Origin: an uncultured Selenomonadaceae bacterium
Lineage (GTDB): Bacteria; Bacillota; Negativicutes; Selenomonadales; Selenomonadaceae
DNA length: 64,000 bases
Direction of reading: 5' to 3'
Assembly: GCA_905233135.1 (NCBI GenBank)
Contig: CAJOCQ010000006.1
Span: 36,672 to 100,671 of the forward strand
Below, in pieces: positions 5,694 to 15,012 of the stretch; the first letter of the stretch is position 1; each line of letters begins with the position of its first letter. The notes under the pieces were generated by a model. That model did not search any database and was not told the DNA's origin. It worked only from the letters and a program-made list of their open reading frames with translations. Made by a program: the position numbers and the translations under genes.

Positions 5694-8003
5694 TTGAAAT
5701 TGTACATAGCCGAAAAGCCGTCAATGGCGCGTGAAATTGCCGCCGTTTTAAAAAATCCTAAGCGCGGCAACGGCTTTATTCAAACTGAAAACGGCGTTGT
5801 AACTTGGCTTGTAGGACACGTTTTGCGGCAAGTTGAGCCCGAAGGTTACGACGCTAAATATAAATCGTGGCGCACAGAAGATTTGCCGATTGTTCCCAAA
5901 ATTTGGAAGTTGGAAGTTGACCCGAAAACCGCCGCTCAATTCAACGTTGTAAAAAATTTGATTCAACGCGCGGACGAAATTATTCACGCGGGCGACCCAG
6001 ACAGAGAAGGGCAACTTTTGGTTGACGAAGTTTTAGATTTTGTCGGCAACAAAAAGCCCGTCAAAAGAATCTTGCTGAACGCTCTCGACGAAACAAGCAT
6101 TAAACGCGCCAATGAAAACCTGCGCGATAACGCCGAATTTTTTAACTTGAAACAATCCGCGCTTGCACGCGCCCGCGCTGATTGGCTGATTGGTATGAAT
6201 CTTTCACGCGCTTACACGCTAGCCGCGCGTCGCGCAGGGCGTGATGAAGTTTTCCCGATTGGCAGAGTTAAGACTCCGACGCTTGCACTTGTTGTGCGCC
6301 GCGAAAGGGAAATTGTAAATTTCAAGCCTAAAGATTTTTTTAATATTTTTGTACAGTTTCAGCACGTCAACGGCACTTTCGTTGCTAAATGGAAACCGAA
6401 AAGCGATAATCTGAAATTTTTCGACAGCGAAGGCAGATTGATTAACAAAGATTTTGCTGAAACTTGCCTTAAAAATTTTTCAACGCCGCCGCTTGACGGT
6501 AAAATTTATTCCTGCAAAACTTCAGAAAAAAAAGAATCTCAACCTTTGCCGTTTTCGCTGTCAACTTTGCAAATTGCAGCAGGAAAACTTTTCAGCTACA
6601 CGCCCCAACAAGTTCTTGACGCCGCGCAGTCTTTGTACGAAAAAAAATTAACAACTTATCCGCGCTCGGATTGTCAATTCTTGCCTACAACTCAATTTTC
6701 TGACGCTAAAAAAATTCTCTTCAACTTGCAAAAAACTTCAGACGAAAATTTGAAAAATCTTGCAGATAACGCCGACCCGAAAATTAAAAGCCGCGCCTGG
6801 AACAATTCAAAAATTTCCGCGCACCACGCAATTATCCCGACAACAAAACCCGTTACAGGCGGCTTGAATATCGTTGAAATGAATATTTATAAACTCATTG
6901 CCAAAAATTACGCCGTGCAATTTTATCCCGTGCACGTGTACGACGAAACAGTTATTGAAGTTTCCTACAAGAAAGAAAAATTTTCTGCGCGTGGCAAAAT
7001 CATTAAAGAAATTGGTTGGCGCAAATTTTACGTCGCCGCAAAAACTAAATCCGATGACGAAGTTGCTCAAACTTTGCCCAAAGTTGCAAAGGGCGATTCT
7101 GTTACTTATAAAAATTCCGAATTAAAAAAAAGTACTACCGAGCCGCCGCCGCGCTTTACCGCCTCAAGCCTTGTTCAAGGTATGAAAGATATTCATAAAT
7201 ACGTCAAAAATCCCGAAGTTCAACAACAGCTCAAGGACGTTTACGGGATTGGTACGGAGGCAACGCGCGCGCAGATTATCGACGATTTAATTACACGCGG
7301 CTTTTTGTCATTCAAAACTAAAAAAACTTTGCAACCTACCGAAAAAGCTTTTATGTTGATTGACTTGTTGCCTGACGAAATAACTTTTCCCGACGCAACC
7401 GCAATTTGGGAAGATAAACTTCATTCAATGAGCGAAGGCGAAGGCACGCTCGAAGATTTTTTGGCTGGGCAAGTGCAATTTACAAAAACACTTTGCAAAA
7501 AAGCTGTTACTGCGAAGATTAAACCGCCTGAAGGCGTTACAATTTGCCCGCGCTGTAAAAGCGGCGTTATGGTTAAACGTAACGGCAAGAACGGCGAATT
7601 TTGGGGTTGCAGTAATTACCCAACTTGCAAAATGACTTGCGAAGATAAAAACGGCAAGCCCGATTTTGAATCACGAAAATTAATTCAACCTGCAAAGAAC
7701 GCTGTACATTGCCCGCGCTGTAAAAGCGGCGTTATGGTCAAACGCAACGGCAAAAATGGCGAATTTTGGAGTTGCAGCAATTATCCTGATTGCAAAATGA
7801 CTTGCGAAGATAAAAACGGCGATCCCGATTTTGAATCACGAAAATTAATTCAACCTGCAAAGGACGCTGTACATTGCCCGCGCTGTAAAAGCGGCGTTAT
7901 GGTTAAACGTAACGGCAAAAACGGCGAATTTTGGGGTTGCAGTAATTATCCTAATTGCAGAATGACTTGTGATGATTTAAAGGAATTAGGGAATAGGGGT
8001 TAG
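5694..8003 (+). CDS. topB: DNA topoisomerase III with three C-terminal zinc ribbons
   Basis: The 769-aa product starts at TTG 9 bases after AGGAAG. The Toprim domain lies at the N-terminus (LYIAEKPSMAREIA; acidic triad in HAGDPDREGQLL), followed by the type IA core RARADWLIGMNLSRAYT and the active-site tyrosine in TTYPRSDC. It relaxes and decatenates DNA by passing single strands. After the core come three nearly identical zinc ribbons, CPRCKSGVMVKRNGKNGEFW(G/S)CSNYP.C.MTC, each with four cysteines, at about residues 617, 672 and 727. They come from a 165-bp tandem duplication. The last residues (ELGNRG) are encoded by the TTAGGG-like repeat that also supplies the stop codon. Confidence 0.95.
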   Translation: MKLYIAEKPSMAREIAAVLKNPKRGNGFIQTENGVVTWLVGHVLRQVEPEGYDAKYKSWRTEDLPIVPKIWKLEVDPKTAAQFNVVKNLIQRADEIIHAGDPDREGQLLVDEVLDFVGNKKPVKRILLNALDETSIKRANENLRDNAEFFNLKQSALARARADWLIGMNLSRAYTLAARRAGRDEVFPIGRVKTPTLALVVRREREIVNFKPKDFFNIFVQFQHVNGTFVAKWKPKSDNLKFFDSEGRLINKDFAETCLKNFSTPPLDGKIYSCKTSEKKESQPLPFSLSTLQIAAGKLFSYTPQQVLDAAQSLYEKKLTTYPRSDCQFLPTTQFSDAKKILFNLQKTSDENLKNLADNADPKIKSRAWNNSKISAHHAIIPTTKPVTGGLNIVEMNIYKLIAKNYAVQFYPVHVYDETVIEVSYKKEKFSARGKIIKEIGWRKFYVAAKTKSDDEVAQTLPKVAKGDSVTYKNSELKKSTTEPPPRFTASSLVQGMKDIHKYVKNPEVQQQLKDVYGIGTEATRAQIIDDLITRGFLSFKTKKTLQPTEKAFMLIDLLPDEITFPDATAIWEDKLHSMSEGEGTLEDFLAGQVQFTKTLCKKAVTAKIKPPEGVTICPRCKSGVMVKRNGKNGEFWGCSNYPTCKMTCEDKNGKPDFESRKLIQPAKNAVHCPRCKSGVMVKRNGKNGEFWSCSNYPDCKMTCEDKNGDPDFESRKLIQPAKDAVHCPRCKSGVMVKRNGKNGEFWGCSNYPNCRMTCDDLKELGNRG
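7545..7977 (+). repeat. Tandem 165-bp coding repeat encoding zinc ribbons
   Basis: TGCCCGCGCTGTAAAAGCGG begins at 7545, 7710 and 7875, a period of 165 bp (55 codons). The third unit is shorter. Near identity at the DNA level, including silent positions, points to recent duplication or gene conversion. Confidence 0.85.
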
Positions 8004-8067
8004 GGGTTAGGGATTAGAGATTAGGGAAAAATTCCTAAAACCTGATACCTGACACCTAAAAAACTGA
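7986..8067. repeat. TTAGGG/CCTAA-type intergenic repeat after topB
   Basis: Units such as GGGGTTA, GGGATTA and GAGATTA are followed, after AAAAATT, by CCTAAAACCTGATACCTGACACCTAA. The two halves can pair as a long imperfect hairpin. The repeat begins inside topB and supplies its stop codon. Related tracts occur near 5670, 9440, 14500, 33530, 39000 and 57315. Confidence 0.75.
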
Positions 8068-8086
8068 CTGAAAGGAAGTTTTTTCA

Positions 8087-9436
8087 ATGTCAAGATTATT
8101 TGGAACGGACGGCGTTCGCGGCGAAGCAAATACCGCCCTGCAACCTGAATTGGCTTACAGATTGGGGCGCGCCGCAACTTTATATTTCGGCAAGCGTTCG
8201 GAAGATAAGCCAAAAATTTTAATTGGGCGCGATACAAGAATTTCGGGCGAAATGTTCGAGGCGGCTTTAACTGCGGGAATTTGTTCTGCAGGCGGGCGCG
8301 CAGTTTTGGCGGGAATTATTCCAACGCCCGCCGTTGCCTACCTTGTTAAAAAAATTGACGCGGCGGCGGGAATTGTTATTTCTGCGTCTCATAATCCTTT
8401 TTACGATAACGGGATAAAATTTTTCGGCGGCGACGGCTACAAACTTCCTGACTCTGTTGAAGACGAAATTGAAACTATCGTCCGCCAAATTGAATCTGAT
8501 GATAAATTTGAAAAGCCTACCGGTGCAAAAATCGGCGACGTTGAACAACGCCACGATCTTTTGAAAGATTATATTGATTTTGTGGTTAGTACAACTTCAG
8601 AACGTTTCGACGGTATGAAAATTGCGCTGGATTGTGCAAACGGCGCGGCTTATGAAGCTATGCCCGCAGTGTTGAAAAAATTGGGCGCGGAAGTTATTTT
8701 AATGGGCGATAAACCCAACGGGATTAATATCAATGACGATTGCGGCTCCACTCATATTGAAAATTTACGGCTTGAAGTTTTGCGCAAAAAAGCTGATATA
8801 GGAATAGCGCATGACGGCGACGCCGACCGCTGCCTCTGTATCGACGAAGAGGGAAATTTGATTGACGGCGACCATATTTTGATAATGTGCGCAAAATTAA
8901 TGATGGACGTTGGCGCGTTGCCGAATAACACCGTTGTTACAACAGTTATGGCGAATATTGGTTTTCGGCAGGCTATTGAAAGTTTAGGCGGGCGTTATGA
9001 AATTACCGCAGTTGGAGACAGGTATGTTTTGGAAAATATGCGCGCCAACGGCTACAAACTCGGCGGCGAACAATCAGGGCACATTATTTTTACAGATTAT
9101 TCGACAACCGGCGATGGCTTGATTACCGCCCTGCAAGTTCTTACCGCTATGAAAAAATCTAAAAAATCTGCCGCTGAACTTAACAAAATGATGACAACTT
9201 TTCCGCAAGTGCTGATTAATATCCGCGTCAAAAATAAAGACGCTTACAAAAATGCTGACGCCGTCAAACGCGCAATTACCGAAGGTGAAACTGAACTTGC
9301 GGCAAGCGGGCGAATTTTAGTACGTGCAAGCGGCACTGAACCTTTGGTGCGCGTTATGGCTGAAGGTCCCAACAAATTGCAACTTGAAAAAATCTGTAAC
9401 AAAATTGCCGCCGAAATTGAAAAAGTCAGCTGCTAA
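8087..9436 (+). CDS. glmM: Phosphoglucosamine mutase
   Basis: The 449-aa product has ATG start after GAAAGGAAG. It converts glucosamine-6-phosphate to glucosamine-1-phosphate, feeding UDP-GlcNAc for peptidoglycan and lipid A. Landmarks are the N-terminal RLFGTDGVRGEAN, the active-site serine loop GIVISASHNPFYDNGIKFF, the metal loop HDGDADRCLCID, the sugar loop GGEQSGHI and the phosphate-binding RASGTEPLVRVMAE near the end. The length is typical of the family. The gene sits between two short-repeat tracts and appears to be transcribed with topB or alone. Confidence 0.97.
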   Translation: MSRLFGTDGVRGEANTALQPELAYRLGRAATLYFGKRSEDKPKILIGRDTRISGEMFEAALTAGICSAGGRAVLAGIIPTPAVAYLVKKIDAAAGIVISASHNPFYDNGIKFFGGDGYKLPDSVEDEIETIVRQIESDDKFEKPTGAKIGDVEQRHDLLKDYIDFVVSTTSERFDGMKIALDCANGAAYEAMPAVLKKLGAEVILMGDKPNGININDDCGSTHIENLRLEVLRKKADIGIAHDGDADRCLCIDEEGNLIDGDHILIMCAKLMMDVGALPNNTVVTTVMANIGFRQAIESLGGRYEITAVGDRYVLENMRANGYKLGGEQSGHIIFTDYSTTGDGLITALQVLTAMKKSKKSAAELNKMMTTFPQVLINIRVKNKDAYKNADAVKRAITEGETELAASGRILVRASGTEPLVRVMAEGPNKLQLEKICNKIAAEIEKVSC

Positions 9437-9480
9437 ATTAGGTTGCAGGTGTCAGGTTTTAGGTGTCAGGTGTTAGGAAA
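9437..9480. repeat. Short CAGGTGTTAGG-type repeat after glmM
   Basis: Imperfect units GCAGGTGTCAGG, TTTTAGGTGTCAGG and TGTTAGG follow the glmM stop codon. They belong to the same family as the tract after topB, in a sub-type matching its ACCTGACACCTAA half. Confidence 0.65.
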
Positions 9481-9572
9481 AAGAAAGAAAGTACATTTAA
9501 ATATTTAAATAGAAAAATTTAAACTTAAAAAATTTTAAAATTTTTTAAAGAACCCCCGCCAATCCCTTAAAC

Positions 9573-9601
9573 TTGACGATATATTGAATTTTTGGTATAA
9601 A
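9573..9601 (+). promoter_or_regulatory. Strong sigma-70 promoter of the RTX-like gene
   Basis: A -35 TTGACG (9573) and a -10 TATAAA (9596) are separated by exactly 17 bases. The start codon is about 58 bases from the expected transcription start. Confidence 0.7.
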
Positions 9602-9664
9602 TATCTGTCAATGTACAGTAAATTATTCTCAAATGTTTAAATAAAAAATTTTTTCGGAGGCATA

Positions 9665-12600
9665 ATGATGATTAAGGAAAACTCCTTGAATTTCAATTTA
9701 CAAATTTTCGCTTTGCCTGATTCTGCAACGCTCGGCGCAGATAACGGCGTTGTAAATGTCAGCGGCAGTGATGAAACTGAAACTTATTCTTTCAGCAAAA
9801 GCATTTCAAACCGCCCTTCTTACGCCGCGTCAATCACTTCAAGCGAAATTGAAAGCGCAATTACTACCATTTCAAGCGGCTCTTGGATCAGGGGCGGCGG
9901 TGAAAGTTCCGATAACCTTTCGCTCGACGGCATTGCAGATATTAAAAATTTTGAAAGCGGCGACGCTGTCCAACTTTCTGCCAACGGCAACACTTTAAAT
10001 TTAAGCGGCGTTTCAGGCTCCGTTGAACTCGAAAATATTAATGAAAATTCCCTCGCGCAGGAAATTAACGGCGCAAATATCGACGCTACTTTTGCAGATA
10101 ACGCCGCCGTTACTTTGACTGCCGAAAATCAAAATTCTGTCGAAATTGAAGCAGACGGCAACGTTACTTTAAACAGTATCGACGAAAATCAAACGTGGAA
10201 TGTTGCCGCAAATAACGCTGTAAATTTCGGCGGCGTTGCAATTTCTGCCGGCGAAATTATTTCTGCCGTAAAAAGCAAGAAAGGCGAATTTTTAAGTGTT
10301 AATTCTTCCAACGATGCAACTTTTGAAATTACCGCAGAAAACGCCGCAGTTGACAACGTGGAAATTAACGGCGCGGTTCTTGGCGGTATGGACGCACTCA
10401 ACGGCAGTAACATTTCAACTTCAGGCAAAGATATTTCTGCCGCAAATTTGACCGCAGGCAAAGTTTCTGTTGACGATTGGAATTTAAATTTAAATGACGG
10501 CGATACTTTTTCTTATAACACTTCCAAAGGCAACCTTTCAATTTCTTCAGATTACGATAACGCCGTTACAATCGACGGCGCGGCTGATAAAAATTTGACG
10601 CTCAATCAAGGCTCCAATGATATTTCCGCAAAAGTCAACGGCGCAAATATTTCTTTGCAAAATGACGCGGAAGGCGTTGAAGTTAAACTCGAAGACGGCG
10701 GCATTTCCGCAATTTCAAATGTTGACGAAGGCGCGGCTGTTACCGTAAGCGGCGACGATTCTTTCAAAATTAATTCAAAATATACCGTAACAACCAAAAA
10801 AGATTTCGTTGCAACTGTCGAAAGTAACGGCTTGAATGTTACGGCGGGCAACGGCGATAATATCAACGTCGGCGGCGGTGTAACTTCATTTGAACTTGCA
10901 AGCGGCAAAGCTACTTTGAACGGCGAAGCTATTACTTTAAGTACAACCGATAACGCAAATTTCAAAATGAAAAATTCTGACCTTACAGCAGTTAATTTGA
11001 CTGTCGGCGATACGCTTACAACTGCTACCGATAAAATTTTCAAAGTTACTTATGACGCCTCCAACGTTGACGCAAATACCGATTATGTTTTGACTGTCAA
11101 CGATACAAGCATTTCTGTTAAGGGCAGCGATTTTACGGGCGATACTGCAACGCTCGAATTTAATTCAAACGGCACAATTAAAATTGACGGCATTACTACA
11201 GATACAACCATTACTGCAACAAAAGGCACTTACAGAGTTAATGGTAAATCTGCCGTGACTGTCAACGAAGATACAGGCTACATTACAATTAACGAATACG
11301 GCGACGTTTCAGCAGAAAACGCAAGCGTTGTTGATCAAAGAGCCGCGCGTACAGGTATAGTTGACGCCGCCGCCGCTAAAGAAAATTCTATTCCCGCAGT
11401 TGACGTTTATTCAAATATTGGTACAGGTGTTCCTTCAGTTATTGCAAATTCGCAAGTTGCACATTACGATAACGCAAGCGATACAACGCCTACTGCAACT
11501 TCTGTTGAAGGCGGAATTAATATTTCTGTCAACACCGAAAAACAATTAGATTCAACTACAACGCTCGGCGATACGGACGATTTGCGCCACGTTAAATTGG
11601 AATCTTCGCTTGCTGAAGATATTATTATTGCAGAACCCGAAGGCGACAGCATTTATTCTTCAATTATCGACGTCAGCGGCAGTACAAAAAATACTATGGT
11701 TGCAGTCGGTACGGGCAATGGAACTTCTTTTGTTCGTCATTCGATTGTCGGCAGCGGCAATGACAAGACAAGTTATATTATTCTTGGCGAAAATCTGCGC
11801 GCGGCAAGTTCAGTTCAAGCGGGCGACGGCAATAATTATATTTACAATGCAGGCGCAAAATCTACACTCAACGGCGGCGCGGGCAATGATTCAATTCTTG
11901 CCGGCAAAAACGATATTGTAACGGGCGGCGCGGGCAAAGATTATTTCTTTGATTCAAACGACGCGGCGAACAGCGGCGGCTACACCGTTACAGATTACAG
12001 CATTTCTGACGGCGATGTTATTGTTGCCACCAATCTTTCCAAAGACCAAACAATTTCTTCAAATATGTTTGACTTTAAAGAAGGCGCAGTTGCAATTTCG
12101 GGCGGCAACCAAATTACTTTGAGCGGCGGCGAAAATCAAGCTCTCTTCACTGACGCTTCAATGGAACATAAATATAAATTAATGTGGGCTGACAAATACG
12201 GCGGCGATTTAAATGCTGACGGCGTTTTTGCAACTGACAGCGGCGTTGTTATGGTTGCAGATTATAATAACCGCGCAGACACTATTACAGGCACTGCAAG
12301 AGTTGACAGAATTTTTGCGGGCGGTAATGACGTTGTAGAAGGCGGCGGCGGCAAAGACAGAATCTTTTTGACTGCCGCAAAAGGCAACGAACGCGGCGCG
12401 GCTGTTAATATGTCCGATAATACAAAAGACTCAAAAGAAATTTATAATTGGAGCTACGGCTTCGATAAAGCCAACAATAAAATTTTTACAGATATTAATT
12501 CGCTGACTTTCACTGTTACCGAAAAAGGCAACCTTTACGTTGCAAATTCTGAATCCGCGCTTGTCCTTATGAATGAAGACGGCGCAAGTACCGATAAATT

Positions 12601-13831
12601 TAATTTGCTTGCCGGTACAGATAAAAATAATTTGTACAAGGTTACCGTTGTAAACAATAAAGCAAACGGCGTTATAGAAAATAACGATGATTGCGCAGAT
12701 GGTTATTATGCAACAGGTGACCGCGCAACGCTTACTTTCGGCGAAGGCGTAACAAAAATTATAGCTTTTGTTCAGGACAGCAAAAATACAGCCGGAAATT
12801 TCCGCTATTTAGCTTTTAACAATAACAGTAAATCTACATTAATTGGCAACGATGGCGAAGAGTACGTAACTTTGGGCGGCGCGGCGTCAAAATATGCAAC
12901 CAAGACTGTTTCACTCGGCGGCGGCAACGATTTTATTTATTCTGGCGGCGCAGATACTTCAACTGCAGGGCATAAAATTTTATTCGGCGCGGGCGACGGC
13001 AACGATTCTATTTCCAATTTCGGCTACTATCAAGGCAAAAAAGCTGATTTCCTCAAAAATTCTTCGGACGTTATTTCAATCAGCGGTTGGAATTTTAAAA
13101 GCAACAGCACGGGCACAAGTTCAATTAATGTTACCGCAAATAAAATTTCTGCCGCTATTGATTCTGAAACAAGTATAACCCTTATTGACGAAGTAAGCAC
13201 TGATAATATGTTGAGAATACAACTTGACGGCACGGAACATATTGCAAAATTCGGCTTGTCGGATAACAAACAAGGCAACGAATTTATCTACAACAGCGAA
13301 GTTGATTTTTATTACGGCGATGTTACGCACAAAAACGATAAATTGATTGTCGACAGTTCCACTTCGACGGCTGAAATTTATATTGACGGCTCGCAGGGCA
13401 AAAGATATTACGGCATTAAAGATGTTGACGCTACAGGCGCAAAAGGGCGCGTCATTGTTTACGGAAATTATTTGGATAACGTTTTGACTTCGGGCGGACA
13501 AAATGCAAGCCTTTGGGGCGGCGAAGACGCAAGCAACGATACGCTTATTGGCAGTGACGCCCGCGATACTTTCATTTTCTCGCAAAACGGCGGCGAAGAT
13601 ACTGTTCAAAACTTCGATAAAAATATTGATAAAATCTTAATGAAGGATATTACTTTTGACGATTTGGCGGCGGCTAATTTCAGCGGCGACAATTCAATTT
13701 CAATCGAACTTACCGACGGCAGCAATTTAACTGTTGAAAGTTCAAGCAATTTGGAAGGTGCGCGTTTCCAATTTGCAGATAAAAGTTATTACGCAAGAAA
13801 AGCTGATGACGGCTCCATTTCTTGGAAATAA
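9665..13831 (+). CDS. Large RTX-like, repeat-rich secreted or surface protein (1388 aa)
   Basis: The second ATG overlaps the first; CGGAGG lies 6 bases upstream. There is no classical signal peptide: the N-terminus MMIKENSLNFNLQIFALP is short and polar. Residues 20-600 are degenerate beta-rich repeats full of NG, DG and Asn/Asp/Ser/Thr. From about residue 735 come RTX-type glycine/aspartate nonapeptides: GGAGNDSILAG, GGAGKDYFF, then GGNDVVEGGGGKDRI, GGGNDFIYSGG and near the end GGEDTVQNFDKN. Such motifs bind calcium and fold outside the cell after type I secretion, usually guided by the last 50-60 residues. Cysteine is nearly absent. The likely role is adhesin, S-layer-like protein or matrix component; no enzymatic domain was recognised. 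No type I secretion genes lie in the window. Confidence 0.75.
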   Translation: MMIKENSLNFNLQIFALPDSATLGADNGVVNVSGSDETETYSFSKSISNRPSYAASITSSEIESAITTISSGSWIRGGGESSDNLSLDGIADIKNFESGDAVQLSANGNTLNLSGVSGSVELENINENSLAQEINGANIDATFADNAAVTLTAENQNSVEIEADGNVTLNSIDENQTWNVAANNAVNFGGVAISAGEIISAVKSKKGEFLSVNSSNDATFEITAENAAVDNVEINGAVLGGMDALNGSNISTSGKDISAANLTAGKVSVDDWNLNLNDGDTFSYNTSKGNLSISSDYDNAVTIDGAADKNLTLNQGSNDISAKVNGANISLQNDAEGVEVKLEDGGISAISNVDEGAAVTVSGDDSFKINSKYTVTTKKDFVATVESNGLNVTAGNGDNINVGGGVTSFELASGKATLNGEAITLSTTDNANFKMKNSDLTAVNLTVGDTLTTATDKIFKVTYDASNVDANTDYVLTVNDTSISVKGSDFTGDTATLEFNSNGTIKIDGITTDTTITATKGTYRVNGKSAVTVNEDTGYITINEYGDVSAENASVVDQRAARTGIVDAAAAKENSIPAVDVYSNIGTGVPSVIANSQVAHYDNASDTTPTATSVEGGINISVNTEKQLDSTTTLGDTDDLRHVKLESSLAEDIIIAEPEGDSIYSSIIDVSGSTKNTMVAVGTGNGTSFVRHSIVGSGNDKTSYIILGENLRAASSVQAGDGNNYIYNAGAKSTLNGGAGNDSILAGKNDIVTGGAGKDYFFDSNDAANSGGYTVTDYSISDGDVIVATNLSKDQTISSNMFDFKEGAVAISGGNQITLSGGENQALFTDASMEHKYKLMWADKYGGDLNADGVFATDSGVVMVADYNNRADTITGTARVDRIFAGGNDVVEGGGGKDRIFLTAAKGNERGAAVNMSDNTKDSKEIYNWSYGFDKANNKIFTDINSLTFTVTEKGNLYVANSESALVLMNEDGASTDKFNLLAGTDKNNLYKVTVVNNKANGVIENNDDCADGYYATGDRATLTFGEGVTKIIAFVQDSKNTAGNFRYLAFNNNSKSTLIGNDGEEYVTLGGAASKYATKTVSLGGGNDFIYSGGADTSTAGHKILFGAGDGNDSISNFGYYQGKKADFLKNSSDVISISGWNFKSNSTGTSSINVTANKISAAIDSETSITLIDEVSTDNMLRIQLDGTEHIAKFGLSDNKQGNEFIYNSEVDFYYGDVTHKNDKLIVDSSTSTAEIYIDGSQGKRYYGIKDVDATGAKGRVIVYGNYLDNVLTSGGQNASLWGGEDASNDTLIGSDARDTFIFSQNGGEDTVQNFDKNIDKILMKDITFDDLAAANFSGDNSISIELTDGSNLTVESSSNLEGARFQFADKSYYARKADDGSISWK

Positions 13832-13852
13832 AATTTTAGTGCAAAAAAATTT

Positions 13853-13892
13853 ATCGGGGATTCTCAAATTTTGGGAGTCCTCGATTTTTTTT
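13853..13892 (+). terminator. Terminator of the RTX-like gene
   Basis: ATCGGGGATTCTC / GGGAGTCCTCGAT pairs over 13 positions with some G-U pairs, then eight T follow. Confidence 0.75.
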
Positions 13893-13912
13893 ATTTTCCA
13901 AATAATTTTTTT

Positions 13913-14185
13913 ATGTTCTTTCTTTTTCCAAAGCAAAAAAGAAAGAACCAAAGAAAAGTGCTTTCTTTCGCCCGTCAGGGCCGCTCGGTTCAAGTACGCT
14001 CTTAGTCAGTGAGCCCCTTTTGGGGGCGCAAACTTTTTCCTACGCTCGTAAAAAAGGTCAAGCTGCGGCTTTAGTGACGGGCGTATTACCACCCTTAACG
14101 GGTTGCAGTTTTAATTCAGCAAACTAGAAATTGCCGCGCGTCCTGCGCGAGTGGCGGCTCACATCACGTTCGCCGCCTTTTTATT
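13913..14185 (+). repeat. Mosaic structured repeat, copy A1
   Basis: Intergenic element, no gene. Module order: hairpin TTCTTTCTTTTT / AAAAAAGAAAGAA plus CCAAAGAAAAGTGC; long-range stem CGCCCGTCA ... TGACGGGCG enclosing a GCCCC-TTTT-GGGGGC hairpin and AAGCTGCGGC; then a GTTGCAG segment, the hairpin CCGCGCG-TCCT-GCGCG, and GGCGGCTCACATCACGTTCGCCGCC. Other full copies lie near 37.6, 49.3, 52.8 and 63.7 kb. Small frames in it on the ORF track are not conserved between copies. Confidence 0.85.
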
Positions 14186-14258
14186 CTGTAACGCAAAAAA
14201 GCCTTCCTTTTGGGAAGGCTTCAATATTTTAACGTTCACTGCAGAATATTCAAAATTA

Positions 14259-14347
14259 TGGCGGAGTGGAGAGGACTCGAACCTCCGCGACCTTTCGACC
14301 CTAACGGTTTAGCAAACCGTCCTCTTCACCGACTTGAGTACCACTCC
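14259..14347 (-). tRNA. tRNA-Ser (GCT), CCA encoded
   Basis: The minus strand reads GGAGTGG ... CCACTCC-G-CCA. The anticodon stem ACGGT / ACCGT encloses TTGCTAA, giving GCT for AGC/AGU. The 89-nt length includes a long variable arm as expected for serine tRNAs. Confidence 0.95.
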
Positions 14348-14499
14348 AAGTTTGCCTTATTCAAGGCTAGGGAATAATAACACAAAAATTTTTCTTTGTC
14401 AAATTTTTTTTAAAGTATAATGTATTTTTTATTAACGTGTTTATAAATTTTTTTTGCAGTTTAAATAATTTTCTTTCTTTCTGCGTGAGAAAGAATTTA

Positions 14500-14569
14500 G
14501 GAAACAGATTCTAGGGAACAGTGTATTGAATCTTTAACCACTGTCCCCTAATCCCTGTATCCTGTTTCC
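14500..14569. repeat. Long imperfect hairpin made of CCTAA/TTAGG-type units
   Basis: GGAAACAG pairs with CTGTTTCC, and GGGAACAGTG with CACTGTCCC, around a short loop. It lies in the 260-base gap between tRNA-Ser(GCT) and the thioesterase gene, which otherwise holds only A/T-rich sequence. Confidence 0.65.
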
Positions 14570-14606
14570 TTTAATGCCGCTTTTTGGCAACAAAATTTTT
14601 TATTTT

Positions 14607-15011
14607 TCAATACATTTTAATTTTTGAATTTGCTTTAGCTTGAAATTTTTCACGGTTGACAATAAAACGTTCGTGCCGCCCGCGCCCAATTTCGCCGCGC
14701 TCGTCAAAGGTTGCAACTTCAAAAATTATTTTGCGCCCGTCAATTTCCGAAATTTCAACTTCTGCCCAATATTTTAAATTTACGGGCGTTGGCGCGGTAT
14801 GTTCAAAATTTATTAATGTTCCTACGCTTGTAAATTCAGGCGGCAAAACTTTTTCTGCCAAATCTGCCGCCGCCTTTTCGACGAGCGCAATTAATTTCGG
14901 CGTTGCCAAAACTTGTAAACTTCCCGAACCTACCGCAACCGCTGTATCTTTTTCTGTTACAACCTGCGCGACGGAATTTTTTAAGCCCGCTTTCAAATTT
15001 TCAAATTGCAT
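14607..15011 (-). CDS. FlK-like hotdog-fold acyl-CoA thioesterase
   Basis: The 134-aa single-domain protein resembles fluoroacetyl-CoA thioesterase FlK and its relatives. Recognisable features are the central helix with a conserved glutamate (ALVEKAAADLAEK), GTLINFEHTAPTPVNLKYWAEVEI with the catalytic-type Thr/His region, and FDERGEIGRGRHERFIVNREKF at the end. Hotdog thioesterases of this group hydrolyse acyl-CoA esters in the cytoplasm; the substrate here is unknown and fluoroacetyl-CoA specificity should not be assumed. It starts at ATG one base after the end of the LysR gene, so both are in one transcript. Confidence 0.8.
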   Translation of the reverse strand: MQFENLKAGLKNSVAQVVTEKDTAVAVGSGSLQVLATPKLIALVEKAAADLAEKVLPPEFTSVGTLINFEHTAPTPVNLKYWAEVEISEIDGRKIIFEVATFDERGEIGRGRHERFIVNREKFQAKANSKIKMY

Positions 15012-15012
15012 T

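Noticed and set aside
7545-7977. Regular repeats that might be a CRISPR array
   Set aside because: The period is 165 bp, the units are fully coding zinc ribbons, and there are no spacers. No CRISPR array was seen anywhere in the window.
7986-8067. Telomere-like TTAGGG sequence
   Set aside because: The units are irregular, internal and found at several gene ends; nothing indicates a chromosome end.
13734-14012. Frames inside mosaic repeats (also near 37563, 49364 and 63642-63924)
   Set aside because: Copies of the repeat carry frameshifts relative to each other, start signals are absent, and hairpins rather than codons are conserved.
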